From Betaproteobacteria bacterium UBA2293 (GTDB lineage Bacteria; Pseudomonadota; Gammaproteobacteria; Burkholderiales; Rhodocyclaceae), in NCBI GenBank assembly GCA_002345845.1, contig DDWF01000194.1:1-9646 (forward strand): a stretch of 9,646 bases of DNA, written 5' to 3'. Within the stretch, counting starts at the first letter, position 1. Each line of letters begins with the position of its first letter. Below the pieces are notes generated by a model. The model was not told the origin of the DNA and did not search any database. It worked only from the letters and a program-made list of their open reading frames with translations. Shown in pieces: positions 1 to 7,233 of the stretch. The translations under genes were made by a program, and so were the position numbers.

Positions 1-428
1 CCTATCCCGTGCCGCACGACGCGCGCGAGCCGACGCAGTTTGTATTTTCCGACGGAGCAGCACGTCTCGGTCTGCTCACCGACGCCGGCATGATCACCCC
101 CCATATCGTCGCCATGCTGGCCAAGTGTGCGGCGCTGGTGCTCGAAGCCAACCATGACGCCGCAATGCTCGCCAATGGCCGTTATCCGCCGCCACTGAAG
201 CGGCGCATCGCCGGCGGCTTCGGCCATCTCGATAATGCCGCCGCGGCCGGCCTGTTGCGCACGCTGGGTGGCGGGCGGCTGCAGCATGTGGTGGCCGCCC
301 ATCTTTCCGCGGAAAACAATACGCCTGACCTGGCGCGAACCGCCTTCGCCACTGCGCTGGGCTGCAGTACCGAATGGATCGGCGTGGCCGACCAGGCCAC
401 CGGCTGCGGCTGGCGCGAACTGCGGTAA
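1..428 (+). CDS. MBL-fold metallo-hydrolase, WalJ/YycJ-like, C-terminal part (5' end outside window)
   Basis: This is the last roughly 140 residues of a metallo-beta-lactamase-fold hydrolase. The frame is open back to the window edge, with Tyr-Pro codons before the in-frame GTG at 9, so that GTG is probably not the start. Visible family features are the LTDAG segment (Asp codon at 81), LEANHD, YPPPLKRRI followed by GHLDN, and a final AHLSAENNTP block with a likely metal-binding His at 300-302. These are the C-terminal signatures of the WalJ/YycJ group of single-domain MBL hydrolases, predicted cytoplasmic phosphodiesterases or nucleases; the substrate is not evident here. It ends in TAA at 426-428. 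It is co-directional with cas3 but separated by about 100 bp, so it is probably a resident gene beside the CRISPR locus and not part of it. The exact biochemical role is uncertain. Confidence 0.85.
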   Translation, partial: YPVPHDAREPTQFVFSDGAARLGLLTDAGMITPHIVAMLAKCAALVLEANHDAAMLANGRYPPPLKRRIAGGFGHLDNAAAAGLLRTLGGGRLQHVVAAHLSAENNTPDLARTAFATALGCSTEWIGVADQATGCGWRELR

Positions 429-452
429 AAGTCGGCGCTGGCGGGACGGCGG
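427..452 (+). repeat. dispersed 26-bp motif, copy 1 (intergenic)
   Basis: The motif begins with the last two bases of the MBL gene's stop codon. It starts AAAAGTCGGCGCTGGC and ends GGGACGGCGG. It is identical over 26 bp to 1888-1913 inside cas3 and nearly identical to the reverse complement of a site in cas4 (7113-7138). There is no homology between copies 1 and 2 beyond these borders. It is not a clear palindrome. Function is unknown. Confidence 0.8.
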
Positions 453-456
453 TGAT

Positions 457-478
457 GGCTTTTCTCGCAGAAAGAGCC
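457..478 (+). terminator. imperfect hairpin between MBL gene and cas3, possible terminator
   Basis: GGCTTTTCT and AGAAAGAGCC pair around a CGC loop, with one bulged base. The hairpin lies about 30 bp after the MBL stop codon and about 50 bp before cas3. No T-run follows, so classic intrinsic termination is not well supported. It could separate the MBL transcript from the cas operon or sit in the cas3 5' untranslated region. I see no convincing -35/-10 pair for cas3 in this 100-bp gap. Confidence 0.3.
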
Positions 479-529
479 TCATCCGGCAAGCCATCCGTCA
501 TGTAGCATGGCGCTTATCGCAGCGGGGGG

Positions 530-2728
530 ATGATGGGTTACATCGCACATGTACGCAAAGATGGGGACGGCTGGGTAATTCATCCGCTGGATGAACACCT
601 GCGCGAAGTAGCGCGCCGGGCAGGGCTGTGCGCCGCTCAACTTCACGCCAGCGATTGGGCCACCGTCGCCGGGTTGTGGCACGACTTTGGCAAATACGCT
701 CCTGCCTTTCAGTCGATGATTCAGCGTGAAACGGGCTACAACCCAGAAGCGCACATCGAAAGCGGCCCGCGCAACCATTCAACCGCCGGTGCCCTGTATG
801 CAGTTCAGAAACTCGGCATACCGGGCCGAATTCTTGCCTACCTGATTGCCGGCCACCATGCCGGACTGCCGGATTGGCACGGCGACCAGAATGCGGGGGC
901 GGCGCTGTCCGTGCGTTTGACGCAGAACGAACATCTTGGTGCGTTGCCCCTGGCCGAGATTCCCGCTGACATCCTCGCGCCCCCGGCCCCCGCGATTCCA
1001 AAAATTCCGGGCAGCCGCGAGGGCGCGCATCTATGGTTGCGCATGCTGTTTTCCTGCCTCGTCGATGCCGATTTTCTCGATACCGAAGCCTTCATGGCGC
1101 CGGACAAAGCCGAAACCCGCCAACAGGATGTGTCGGTTGCGCAGTTGCTGGATCGTCTCGACGCACACATGGCGAGCTATGCCGATGCACCCCGGTCACC
1201 TGTGAATCGTGTTCGTGCCGACGTGCTGTGCCAATGTCGCGACAAAGCTGCACTACCGCCGGGGCTGTTCACTCTCACTGTGCCTACCGGCGGCGGCAAG
1301 ACGCTGGCGAGCATGGCCTTCGCGCTCAACCACGCCAGCGCGCATGCCAAGCGGCGGGTGATCTATGCCATTCCCTACACCAGCATCATCGAGCAGACCG
1401 CAAACATCTATCGCGAGGTATTCGGTGATGTCGTGATCGAGCACCACAGCAGCCTCGATCCCGACCGCGAAACGGCAAAGAGCCGCCTGGCGGCTGAAAA
1501 CTGGGATGCGCCGGTCATCGTCACCACGAACGTGCAGTTGTTTGAATCGTTGTTCGCCGCCAAGACTTCGCGCTGTCGCAAGCTGCACAATCTGGTGAAC
1601 AGCGTCATCGTGCTCGACGAGGCGCAAACCCTGCCGCCCGAATTGCTGCAACCCTGCCTAGACGTGCTCAATTTGTTGACGAAGCACTACGGGGTGACAG
1701 TGGTGCTGTGCACCGCCACCCAGCCGGCGCTAACCAATGTAGCCAGCTTTGGTCGTGAATTGCGCGGACTGGAAACCGTGCGTGAAATCATCGATGAACC
1801 GCAAGCGCTGTTCGATGCCTTACAGCGCGTTAGCGTCGAAATGCCAATTGACTTCAATGTGCGCGAGGACTGGGATGCCATCGCCGCAAAAGTCGGCGCT
1901 GGCGGGACGGCGGCGCTGGCCATTGTCAATACGCGTAACGACTGCCGCGAACTGTGGCAACGCCTGAACCGGATGGAAGGCGGCGCAGTCCACCTCTCGG
2001 CCTCGATGTGCGGCGCACACCGGGCTCGGTGTATCGCGGATATTCGCCAGCGGCTCAAGAATGGCGAACCGGTTCGTGTGGTTTCCACACAATTGATCGA
2101 AGCCGGTGTCGATGTCGACTTCCCGGTCGTCCATCGGGCACTCGCCGGACTCGATTCCATTGCCCAGGCCGCCGGCCGCTGCAACCGCGAAGGCCGTCGC
2201 GAGACCGGGCGCGTCGTGGTTTTCGTCCCGCCCAAGGCAGCGCCGTCCGGCCTGTTACGCCGTGCCGAGCAAACCACGATCAGCCTGATGGCTGGTACGG
2301 CGCTTGATCCTTTGGCACCGGCCACTTTCGAACGTTACTTTCGTCATTTCTACCTTTCCGAGGCGGACTGGGACAAGCACGACATGCAAGGCCTTCTGGT
2401 GCAGGACGCTGGCCGCATGGAAATCCAGTTCCGCAGCGCCGCCGAGAAATTCCGCTATGTTGATGATGCCGACAGCCAGCCCATCCTCGTCTGGTGGAAT
2501 GACAGCCGTAGCCTGATCGGCAAGCTAGGAAAGGACGGACCCGAGCGCTGGCTGATGCGCAAACTGCAGCGCTACGCCGTTAATCTGCCGCGCCGCGTCG
2601 TCGAACGGCTGCAACTAGCCGATGTGGTTCGCGAAGTCTGGCCGGGAATTTTCGCGCAGAACGTCGATACGCTATACCATGCGCATCTTGGCGTTGTCAT
2701 CGACAACAATGAACCCTTGGTCATCTGA
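530..2728 (+). CDS. cas3: type I-C CRISPR nuclease-helicase Cas3 (HD + SF2)
   Basis: Cas3 is recruited by Cascade to the displaced strand of the target, nicks it and degrades it while translocating with ATP. The 732-aa length is normal for subtype I-C, with the HD nuclease fused in front of the helicase. HD domain: early His residues (H18, H23), the WHDFGK motif (H51-D52), NHSTAGA (H83) and GHHAG (H109-H110). Helicase: Walker A VPTGGGKT (251-258), DEAQ box (363-366; DEAQ in place of DEAH is common in these Cas3 proteins), STQLIEAGVDVD (519-530) and QAAGRCNREG (546-555, motif VI). All expected motifs are present, so the enzyme looks active. Two ATGs (530 and 533) follow a G-rich AGCGGGGGG; either could be the start. 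It is the first gene of the operon, with its stop 13 bp before the cas5c start. A 26-bp dispersed motif lies in frame at 1888-1913 (about residues 454-462), between the two helicase lobes. Confidence 0.97.
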   Translation: MMGYIAHVRKDGDGWVIHPLDEHLREVARRAGLCAAQLHASDWATVAGLWHDFGKYAPAFQSMIQRETGYNPEAHIESGPRNHSTAGALYAVQKLGIPGRILAYLIAGHHAGLPDWHGDQNAGAALSVRLTQNEHLGALPLAEIPADILAPPAPAIPKIPGSREGAHLWLRMLFSCLVDADFLDTEAFMAPDKAETRQQDVSVAQLLDRLDAHMASYADAPRSPVNRVRADVLCQCRDKAALPPGLFTLTVPTGGGKTLASMAFALNHASAHAKRRVIYAIPYTSIIEQTANIYREVFGDVVIEHHSSLDPDRETAKSRLAAENWDAPVIVTTNVQLFESLFAAKTSRCRKLHNLVNSVIVLDEAQTLPPELLQPCLDVLNLLTKHYGVTVVLCTATQPALTNVASFGRELRGLETVREIIDEPQALFDALQRVSVEMPIDFNVREDWDAIAAKVGAGGTAALAIVNTRNDCRELWQRLNRMEGGAVHLSASMCGAHRARCIADIRQRLKNGEPVRVVSTQLIEAGVDVDFPVVHRALAGLDSIAQAAGRCNREGRRETGRVVVFVPPKAAPSGLLRRAEQTTISLMAGTALDPLAPATFERYFRHFYLSEADWDKHDMQGLLVQDAGRMEIQFRSAAEKFRYVDDADSQPILVWWNDSRSLIGKLGKDGPERWLMRKLQRYAVNLPRRVVERLQLADVVREVWPGIFAQNVDTLYHAHLGVVIDNNEPLVI
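1888..1913 (+). repeat. dispersed 26-bp motif, copy 2 (inside cas3)
   Basis: Exact 26-bp match to 427-452. Here it is read in frame as the core of the peptide KVGAGGTAA, just before the AIVNTRNDC strand of the second RecA-like lobe. It matches 25 of 26 bp of the inverted copy in cas4 when compared over 1889-1914. The encoded Gly/Ala-rich peptide looks like a tolerant linker. Confidence 0.8.
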
Positions 2729-2734
2729 AGGAGG
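2728..2734 (+). promoter_or_regulatory. ribosome binding site deciding the cas5c TTG start
   Basis: AAGGAGG, overlapping the last base of the cas3 stop, is followed by 7 nt and then TTG at 2742. It is the strongest Shine-Dalgarno match ahead of this gene and sets the start there, although the frame is open back to an ATG at 2622 inside cas3. A second in-frame TTG at 2736 lies only 1 nt from the SD, too close. Confidence 0.75.
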
Positions 2735-2741
2735 CTTGCTC

Positions 2742-3413
2742 TTGAGAACCACCTATTGCCTGGAAGTTCGCGGTGACTTCGCCTGCTTCACCCGGCCCGA
2801 AATGAAGGTCGAGCGTGTCTCCTACGACGTCATCACGCCTTCGGCCGCGCGTGCGGTATTCGAGGCAATCCTGTGGAAACCGGCGATTACCTGGAGGGTT
2901 ACGAAGATCGAGGTGCTGAACCCGATCCGCTGGATCAACCTGCGGCGCAACGAGGTCGGCAGCATCGCTTCGCCCGGCAAGGATGGCATCGTGATCGAGG
3001 ACGAACGCCAGCAGCGTGCAGGGCTGTTCCTGCGCGATGTTGCCTATCGACTGCATGCCGGTTTCGAGATGGATCGCGACCCGGCCCGGCATCACGGCCA
3101 GTTTCCGCATCTATCGAAATTCGGCGGCGAAGATGGCAATACGCCAGCCAAGTTTCATGAAATGTTCCTGCGTCGCGCGGCCAAGGGCCAGTGCATCAAC
3201 CAGCCCTATCTCGGCTGTCGTGAATTCGCCTGCGACTTCCAGTTGGTGGATGACCCGGCGACCGGCCCGGCCCCGATAGCGGAAAGCCGCGATCTGGGCT
3301 GGATGCTTTACGACATGGACTTTACCAACCTTGCCGACCCCCAACCGAAATTCTTCCGCGCCGAAATCCGGGCGGGTGTGATCGACCTGACACAAGCGGA
3401 GGTGCGGGGATGA
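2742..3413 (+). CDS. cas5c: Cas5c (Cas5d), Cascade subunit and pre-crRNA endoribonuclease
   Basis: In type I-C there is no Cas6; Cas5c cuts the array transcript at each repeat hairpin and stays on the crRNA 5' handle in Cascade. The start is TTG at 2742, giving 223 aa beginning (M)RTTYCLEVRGDFACF, the usual family N-terminus. Further signatures are TRPEMKVERVSYDV (17-30), WKPAI (45-49), LNPIRWINLRRNEV, the central KFHEMFLRRAAKGQC and the downstream PYLGCREFACDF. In Bacillus halodurans Cas5d the catalytic residues, as I recall them, are Tyr46, Lys116 and His117. By eye the equivalent Tyr is Leu44 here, Lys is kept (K137), and the next residue is Phe138 with His one place later (H139). The active site may therefore use a different set of residues. 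The stop overlaps the cas8c start (ATGA). Confidence 0.95.
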   Translation: MRTTYCLEVRGDFACFTRPEMKVERVSYDVITPSAARAVFEAILWKPAITWRVTKIEVLNPIRWINLRRNEVGSIASPGKDGIVIEDERQQRAGLFLRDVAYRLHAGFEMDRDPARHHGQFPHLSKFGGEDGNTPAKFHEMFLRRAAKGQCINQPYLGCREFACDFQLVDDPATGPAPIAESRDLGWMLYDMDFTNLADPQPKFFRAEIRAGVIDLTQAEVRG

Positions 3414-5236
3414 TTCTCCCGGCACTGTGCGACTACTACGCGAGAAAGCCCGAACTGCCTCGTGATGGCTATGAATTGAAGGAAATTCCCTTCATCATCG
3501 AAATCGATCCTGATGGCACTCTGGTTCAGGTACTCGACACCCGCGAGGTGCAGGGTAAGCGGAAGCAGGCACGAGCATTTCTTGTGCCGCAAAGCGTGAA
3601 GAAATCGGTCAACGTGGCGGCCAATCTGCTTTGGGGGAATGCCGAATATGTGCTGGGGCTCCCCGATGTCAAGAAACTTGCCGAGCGACAGGCCAGCGGC
3701 AGGGAGGCGGAATATCACGCCCGGTTGGTAGAAATGCGTTCTGCCTTTGTTGCTGAGCTTCGCCGCTTGCCGTTGGATACTCAACAAGACGAAGGAATCC
3801 GGGCCGTGATGGCCTTCATGGGCCATGCACCTGATGATCTGGTCGCGCGTCTAGGTGAAATTGGCCCCGAAATCGCCGGGAGTAACCCAAATCTGAGCTT
3901 TCGCCTGCGCGGCGAGGTCGATCTGGTGTGCCAGCGCCCGGCTGTCAGCATCGCTGTCATGCAGCGCGACGCGATATCACCGAGTGCAGTGCAATGCCTC
4001 GTGAGTGGCGAACAAGACGAAATCGAGAGACTGCACCCCTCCATCACCGGGGTGCGGGATGCGCAAAGCAGCGGGGCCTCGCTGGTTTCATTCAATCTCG
4101 CTGCGTTCTGCTCATATGGCAAGGATCAGGGCCGCAATGCACCGGTAGGCAAGCGCGCCGTGTTCGCCTACACCACGGCGCTGAAACATCTGCTGCGCCG
4201 CGACAGCCCGCAGAAACTGCAAGTCGGCGATGCCACCACGGTGTTCTGGGCCGACCATGATTGCGAACTGGAAAACGATTTCGCCGTCATGTTCGACGAA
4301 CCGCGCAAGGACGATGCTGATCCGGATCGTGGCACCCGTGCGGTCGCGGCTCTGCTCGACGCCGCTCGCCAGGGTGTTGGCCCGGTGCTGGACGACAAGA
4401 CCCGCTTTTTCGTCCTCGGCCTGGCGCCCAACGCCGCACGTATCGTCATCCGCTTCTGGCAGGTGGGCACGGTAGCCGAGATGGCGACGCGGATCGTGCG
4501 CCATTTCACCGATCTGGAAATCGATCGCCATCCGGCGGCCAAACCTTTTCTTCCGATCAGGCAATTGCTCATAGCCGTCGCGGCACAGGGCGACGCCGAC
4601 AACATTCCGCCGAATCTGGGCGGCGATGTGCTGCGTGCGATTCTCGAAGGCTTGCCGTATCCCGAGACACTGTTCAGTGGCGCCGTTCGCCGCATCCGTG
4701 CGGAACAGTCGAAGAAGGACAAAAACACCGGCAAACTGGTGATGAACGTGACGTATGCCCGCGCCGCTATTCTTAAAGCTTGCCTCAATCGCCGCATCCG
4801 CCAAACCGGCAACTCATTTGAAAAGGAGATCACCGTGTCGCTCGACAAGGGAAATGCCAACCCTGGCTACCGTCTTGGCCGACTGTTCGCTGTGCTGGAA
4901 CGCATCCAGGAGGAGGCGGCAGGAGGCCCCGGAAAGATTAACGCCACCATCCGCGACCGCTACTACGGCGCTTTTTCGGCCACGCCCGCCACGGTGTTCG
5001 CCACACTGATGCGGATGAAAAACCATCATCTGGCAAAGCTCGACAACCCGGGCCGGCGCGTCAATCTTGAAAAGCTGGTCGGTGAAATCGTCGACGGCCT
5101 GACGCCGACCTTGCCGGCACATCTGTCGCTGGCTGACCAAGGCCGGTTCGCTATCGGTTACTACCACCAGCGCCAGGACTTTTTTACCAAATACGAATCG
5201 GTCGCCACCGAACAACCACTCACCGCAAAGGAATGA
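3410..5236 (+). CDS. cas8c: Cas8c (Csd1), large subunit of type I-C Cascade
   Basis: Cas8c is the large subunit that recognises the PAM and recruits Cas3. The 608-aa length is typical of Csd1/Cas8c. Family features include the N-terminal [12 protein letters not shown], then [18 protein letters not shown], then [19 protein letters not shown] (227-245), closely followed by [15 protein letters not shown]. The C-terminal third is the helical small-subunit-like region (from about residue 476), which is also predicted to be made separately as Cas11c. The ATG overlaps the cas5c stop by 4 bp, and GGAGG at 3398-3402 lies 7 nt before it. The stop TGA (5234-5236) overlaps an in-frame upstream ATG of cas7c. 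No frameshift or truncation is seen. This large protein diverges quickly, so the call rests on the conserved blocks plus operon position. Confidence 0.95.
   Translation: MILPALCDYYARKPELPRDGYELKEIPFIIEIDPDGTLVQVLDTREVQGKRKQARAFLVPQSVKKSVNVAANLLWGNAEYVLGLPDVKKLAERQASGREAEYHARLVEMRSAFVAELRRLPLDTQQDEGIRAVMAFMGHAPDDLVARLGEIGPEIAGSNPNLSFRLRGEVDLVCQRPAVSIAVMQRDAISPSAVQCLVSGEQDEIERLHPSITGVRDAQSSGASLVSFNLAAFCSYGKDQGRNAPVGKRAVFAYTTALKHLLRRDSPQKLQVGDATTVFWADHDCELENDFAVMFDEPRKDDADPDRGTRAVAALLDAARQGVGPVLDDKTRFFVLGLAPNAARIVIRFWQVGTVAEMATRIVRHFTDLEIDRHPAAKPFLPIRQLLIAVAAQGDADNIPPNLGGDVLRAILEGLPYPETLFSGAVRRIRAEQSKKDKNTGKLVMNVTYARAAILKACLNRRIRQTGNSFEKEITVSLDKGNANPGYRLGRLFAVLERIQEEAAGGPGKINATIRDRYYGAFSATPATVFATLMRMKNHHLAKLDNPGRRVNLEKLVGEIVDGLTPTLPAHLSLADQGRFAIGYYHQRQDFFTKYESVATEQPLTAKE
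4823..4828 (+). promoter_or_regulatory. internal ribosome binding site for Cas11c
   Basis: AAGGAG within AAAAGGAGA, inside the cas8c reading frame, is 6 nt before an in-frame GTG at 4835. Strength and spacing rival the best gene-start site in the operon. It lies where type I-C systems are known to start their small subunit, so it is probably functional. Confidence 0.75.
4835..5236 (+). CDS. cas11c: Cas11c small subunit, internal in-frame product of cas8c
   Basis: Published work on type I-C Cascade shows that the small subunit is translated from an internal start in the 3' part of cas8c. Here GTG at 4835 (cas8c codon 476) preceded by AAGGAG gives a 133-aa protein beginning (M)[16 protein letters not shown] and sharing the Cas8c C-terminus. 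The length fits known Cas11c proteins of about 120-135 aa. The sequence is mostly helical and rich in charged residues, as expected for a subunit lining the Cascade belly and contacting the non-target strand. It is seen only as a start signal plus family precedent; production is inferred. Confidence 0.75.
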   Translation: MSLDKGNANPGYRLGRLFAVLERIQEEAAGGPGKINATIRDRYYGAFSATPATVFATLMRMKNHHLAKLDNPGRRVNLEKLVGEIVDGLTPTLPAHLSLADQGRFAIGYYHQRQDFFTKYESVATEQPLTAKE

Positions 5237-5238
5237 TC

Positions 5239-6156
5239 ATGAGCCTCAAACACCGCTACGATTTTGTTCTGCTGTTTGATGTCAAGGATGGCAATCCCAA
5301 TGGCGACCCTGATGCGGGCAACCTGCCGCGACTGGATGCTGAAACGGGCAAAGGACTGGTCACTGATGTCTGTCTCAAGCGCAAGGTTCGCAACTTTGTC
5401 GCTATGGTGCACGACGGCGAACAGGATGAATCCTTCAAGGAAAAGCTCGGCGACAAGAAGCGTCACGAAATCTACGTGCGGGAAAAAGCTGTTCTCAACA
5501 ACCAGCACAAGCGCGCCTACGCTGCCCACGAACTAACGCCCGAAGAAAAGAAGTTGCCGAAAGACATGCAAAAGGCGCGCGAAGTCATCGGCTGGATGTG
5601 CGCCAACTTCTTTGACATTAGGTCCTTCGGCGCGGTGATGAGCACAGAGATCAACTGCGGCCAGGTACGCGGCCCGGTGCAGATGACCTTCGCGCGCTCT
5701 ATCGATCCTGTGGTCAGTTCCGAGCACTCCATTACGCGCATGGCGGTGACCAATGAGAAAGACCTGGAGAAAGAGCGCACCATGGGCCGAAAATTTACCG
5801 TCCCCTATGGCCTTTATCGTTCCCACGGCTTTATTTCCGCCCATCTCGCTCGCCAGACTGGCTTCGATGAGGCCGACCTTGAACTCTTCCTCAAGGCACT
5901 GGAACAGATGTTCGAACACGACCGTTCCGCCGCGCGCGGCGAGATGTCGACTCGCGGGTTGTATCTATTCAGGCACGATTCGGAACTCGGCAATGCACCG
6001 GCTCACGCGCTGTTCGACAGACTGACCATCGAGCGGCAGGGTGATGACGTCGCCCGCGACTTCGGTGCATACTCGGTGCGTTTCGACGGCCATGATGTGG
6101 CGGTTGGCCAAGAGTTGGCTGCCGGCAAGGGCGTCACACTGATACGGAGGTGTTGA
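5239..6156 (+). CDS. cas7c: Cas7c (Csd2), Cascade backbone subunit
   Basis: Cas7c polymerises along the crRNA spacer to form the Cascade backbone. The chosen start is ATG 5239, 6 nt after AAAGGA (5227-5232), giving 305 aa beginning [18 protein letters not shown]. An ATG at 5233 in the same frame touches the SD directly and is less likely. Family blocks: [19 protein letters not shown] segment (residues 17-30), [87 protein letters not shown] and [17 protein letters not shown]. The protein appears complete; it ends 2 bp before the antitoxin-like gene, so the neighbouring pair has not disrupted it. Confidence 0.96.
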   Translation: MSLKHRYDFVLLFDVKDGNPNGDPDAGNLPRLDAETGKGLVTDVCLKRKVRNFVAMVHDGEQDESFKEKLGDKKRHEIYVREKAVLNNQHKRAYAAHELTPEEKKLPKDMQKAREVIGWMCANFFDIRSFGAVMSTEINCGQVRGPVQMTFARSIDPVVSSEHSITRMAVTNEKDLEKERTMGRKFTVPYGLYRSHGFISAHLARQTGFDEADLELFLKALEQMFEHDRSAARGEMSTRGLYLFRHDSELGNAPAHALFDRLTIERQGDDVARDFGAYSVRFDGHDVAVGQELAAGKGVTLIRRC

Positions 6157-6158
6157 AC

Positions 6159-6365
6159 ATGACCGAAATTCACTTCATCGTCGAAGAAGCGCCCGAAGGC
6201 GGTTTTACGGCCCGCGCCGTCGGGGAGGACATCTTTACCGAAGCAGATGATCTGCCCGGCCTGCATGCGCAGCTGCGCGATGCCGTGCGCTGCCATTTCG
6301 ATGACAACAAGAAACCGAGCGTGATCCGGTTGCACATCACGCGGGAAGAGGCGCTGGCGGCATGA
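6159..6365 (+). CDS. HicB-like short antitoxin candidate
   Basis: A 68-aa protein beginning MTEIHFIVEEAPEGGFTARA, with ADDLPGLHAQLRDAVRCHF in the middle. The Gly-Gly-Phe strand followed by a Leu/His-rich helix fits the partial RNase H-like fold of HicB antitoxins. It lacks the C-terminal DNA-binding (HTH or ribbon-helix-helix) part that full-length HicB uses for autoregulation. ATG 6159 is 8 nt after ACGGAGG (6144-6150), a good ribosome binding site; an in-frame GTG at 6150 overlaps that site and is unlikely. Its stop overlaps the start of the next gene (ATGA), the usual coupling of an antitoxin-toxin pair. Predicted role: bind and block the HicA-like partner. Transcription probably depends on the cas operon. 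Proteins of this type may carry misleading metabolic-enzyme labels in databases. Confidence 0.7.
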   Translation: MTEIHFIVEEAPEGGFTARAVGEDIFTEADDLPGLHAQLRDAVRCHFDDNKKPSVIRLHITREEALAA

Positions 6366-6604
6366 AGCTGCCGCGCGATCTGTCCGGACCGGACCTGATC
6401 CGGCTGTTGGCGAAACTGGGCTATGCCGCTACGCGACAGGCTGGCAGTCACGTCCGGCTGACGACACAGGTCAATGGCGAACATCACGTCACCATTCCCA
6501 ATCATGATCCGCTGCGCATCGGCACGCTGGCATCGATTCTTGCGGTGGTTGCGTCCCACCATGGAATCAGTCGGGAAGAACTGCTGAACCGGTTGCTGGG
6601 CTGA
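6362..6604 (+). CDS. hicA: HicA-like mRNA interferase toxin candidate
   Basis: An 80-aa protein with the HicA/YcfA double-stranded-RNA-binding-like fold: N-terminal LSGPDLIRLLAKLGYAATRQ, then the catalytic GSH motif with His30, then VRLTT, and HHVTIPNHDPLRIGTLASIL. Members of this family cleave mRNA and are held inactive by HicB. The key His and the following strand residues are intact, so the toxin could be active. Its ATG overlaps the upstream stop codon by 4 bp, and it ends 10 bp before the cas4 start, so it is translated within the cas mRNA. Antitoxin-first order is the reverse of the classical hicA-hicB order but is known in many HicBA pairs. Confidence 0.85.
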   Translation: MKLPRDLSGPDLIRLLAKLGYAATRQAGSHVRLTTQVNGEHHVTIPNHDPLRIGTLASILAVVASHHGISREELLNRLLG

Positions 6605-6614
6605 AGAGCCTGGT

Positions 6615-7229
6615 GTGACTGAAGCCCCCGACCCCGTTCCCCTCGCCGCTCTCCAGCATTGGTGCTACTGTCCGCGCCAGTGCGCGCTGATTCACGTCGA
6701 GCAGGTGTTTGCCGACAACCTCCACACCCTGCGCGGCCAAGCGGTGCATCAGCAGGTGGACCAGCCCGGCGTCGAGACGCGCGCCGGCCTGCGCGTCGAG
6801 CGCGCCCTGCCGGTGTGGAGCGACCTTCTCGGACTCATCGGCAAGGCCGACATCGTCGAATTCGAGTCCGACGGCACACCCTATCCGGTCGAATACAAGC
6901 ACGGCAGCCGTAACAAGGCCGCCTGGATCGCCGCCTGCGACGATCTGCAACTGGCGGCGCAGGCCATGTGCCTGGAGGAAATGACCGGCAAGTCCGTGCC
7001 GATGGGGGCCTTGTATTACGCGACTTCAAAGCGCCGCCGCGAGGTACGCATCGATGCCGATCTGCGCCAGCGAGTGGTAGCTGCCGCTGCTGCAGTGCGC
7101 GCCATGGTCGATGCCGCCGTCCTGCCAGCGCCGACTTTCGACAAGCGCTGCGACAAATGCTCGCTCGCCGATATCTGTTTGCCCGCCGCCCGACCCGTCG
7201 TCGCGGGACTGTTCGACAGCGAGGCTTGA
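6615..7229 (+). CDS. cas4: Cas4 adaptation nuclease (RecB-like, Fe-S)
   Basis: Cas4 works with Cas1-Cas2 to choose PAM-bearing pre-spacers, trim them and set their orientation. 204 aa, starting at GTG 6615 with a weak GAAGAG 6 nt upstream that overlaps the hicA stop. The N-terminus ALQHWCYCPRQCALIHVEQ contains the first cluster Cys (C19) with extra Cys at 17 and 23. RecB-type nuclease residues are GKAD (D79) and VEYK (E93, K95), followed by the DLQLAAQAMCLEEM helix. The C-terminal CDKCSLADIC supplies the other three cluster cysteines (179, 182, 188). All catalytic and Fe-S residues are present. An inverted copy of the dispersed 26-bp motif encodes the AAVLPAPTF loop just before the Cys cluster. 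Cas1 begins 4 bp after the stop. Confidence 0.95.
   Translation: MTEAPDPVPLAALQHWCYCPRQCALIHVEQVFADNLHTLRGQAVHQQVDQPGVETRAGLRVERALPVWSDLLGLIGKADIVEFESDGTPYPVEYKHGSRNKAAWIAACDDLQLAAQAMCLEEMTGKSVPMGALYYATSKRRREVRIDADLRQRVVAAAAAVRAMVDAAVLPAPTFDKRCDKCSLADICLPAARPVVAGLFDSEA
7113..7138 (-). repeat. dispersed 26-bp motif, copy 3 (inverted, inside cas4)
   Basis: Read on the minus strand this matches 25 of 26 bp of 1889-1914 in cas3; the one difference is A for G at motif position 16. On the plus strand it encodes AAVLPAPT and the first base pairs of the next codon, between the nuclease domain and the CDKC cluster of Cas4, a loop expected to tolerate change. Confidence 0.75.
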
Positions 7230-7233
7230 CGCC

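Noticed and set aside
94..501. Minus-strand open frame opposite the MBL gene and the gap
   Set aside because: GC-rich shadow frame with no recognisable domain; the plus-strand MBL frame explains the conservation.
429..529. A promoter for cas3
   Set aside because: I looked for a -35/-10 pair and found only weak boxes such as TAGCAT near 503 without a matching -35. A tandem CATCCG (480-485, 492-497) is too short to call an operator.
1616..1627. DEAQ in place of DEAH in the Cas3 helicase
   Set aside because: This is a common variant in I-C Cas3 proteins, and the other helicase motifs are intact.
2622..2741. Upstream extension of cas5c to an ATG at 2622
   Set aside because: It would lie inside cas3, and the family N-terminus begins at the TTG at 2742, which has an AAGGAGG site 7 nt upstream.
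7111..7233. Upstream extension of cas1 to an ATG at 7111
   Set aside because: The added residues are cas4 sequence read in another frame; [20 protein letters not shown] from 7234 is the normal Cas1 start.
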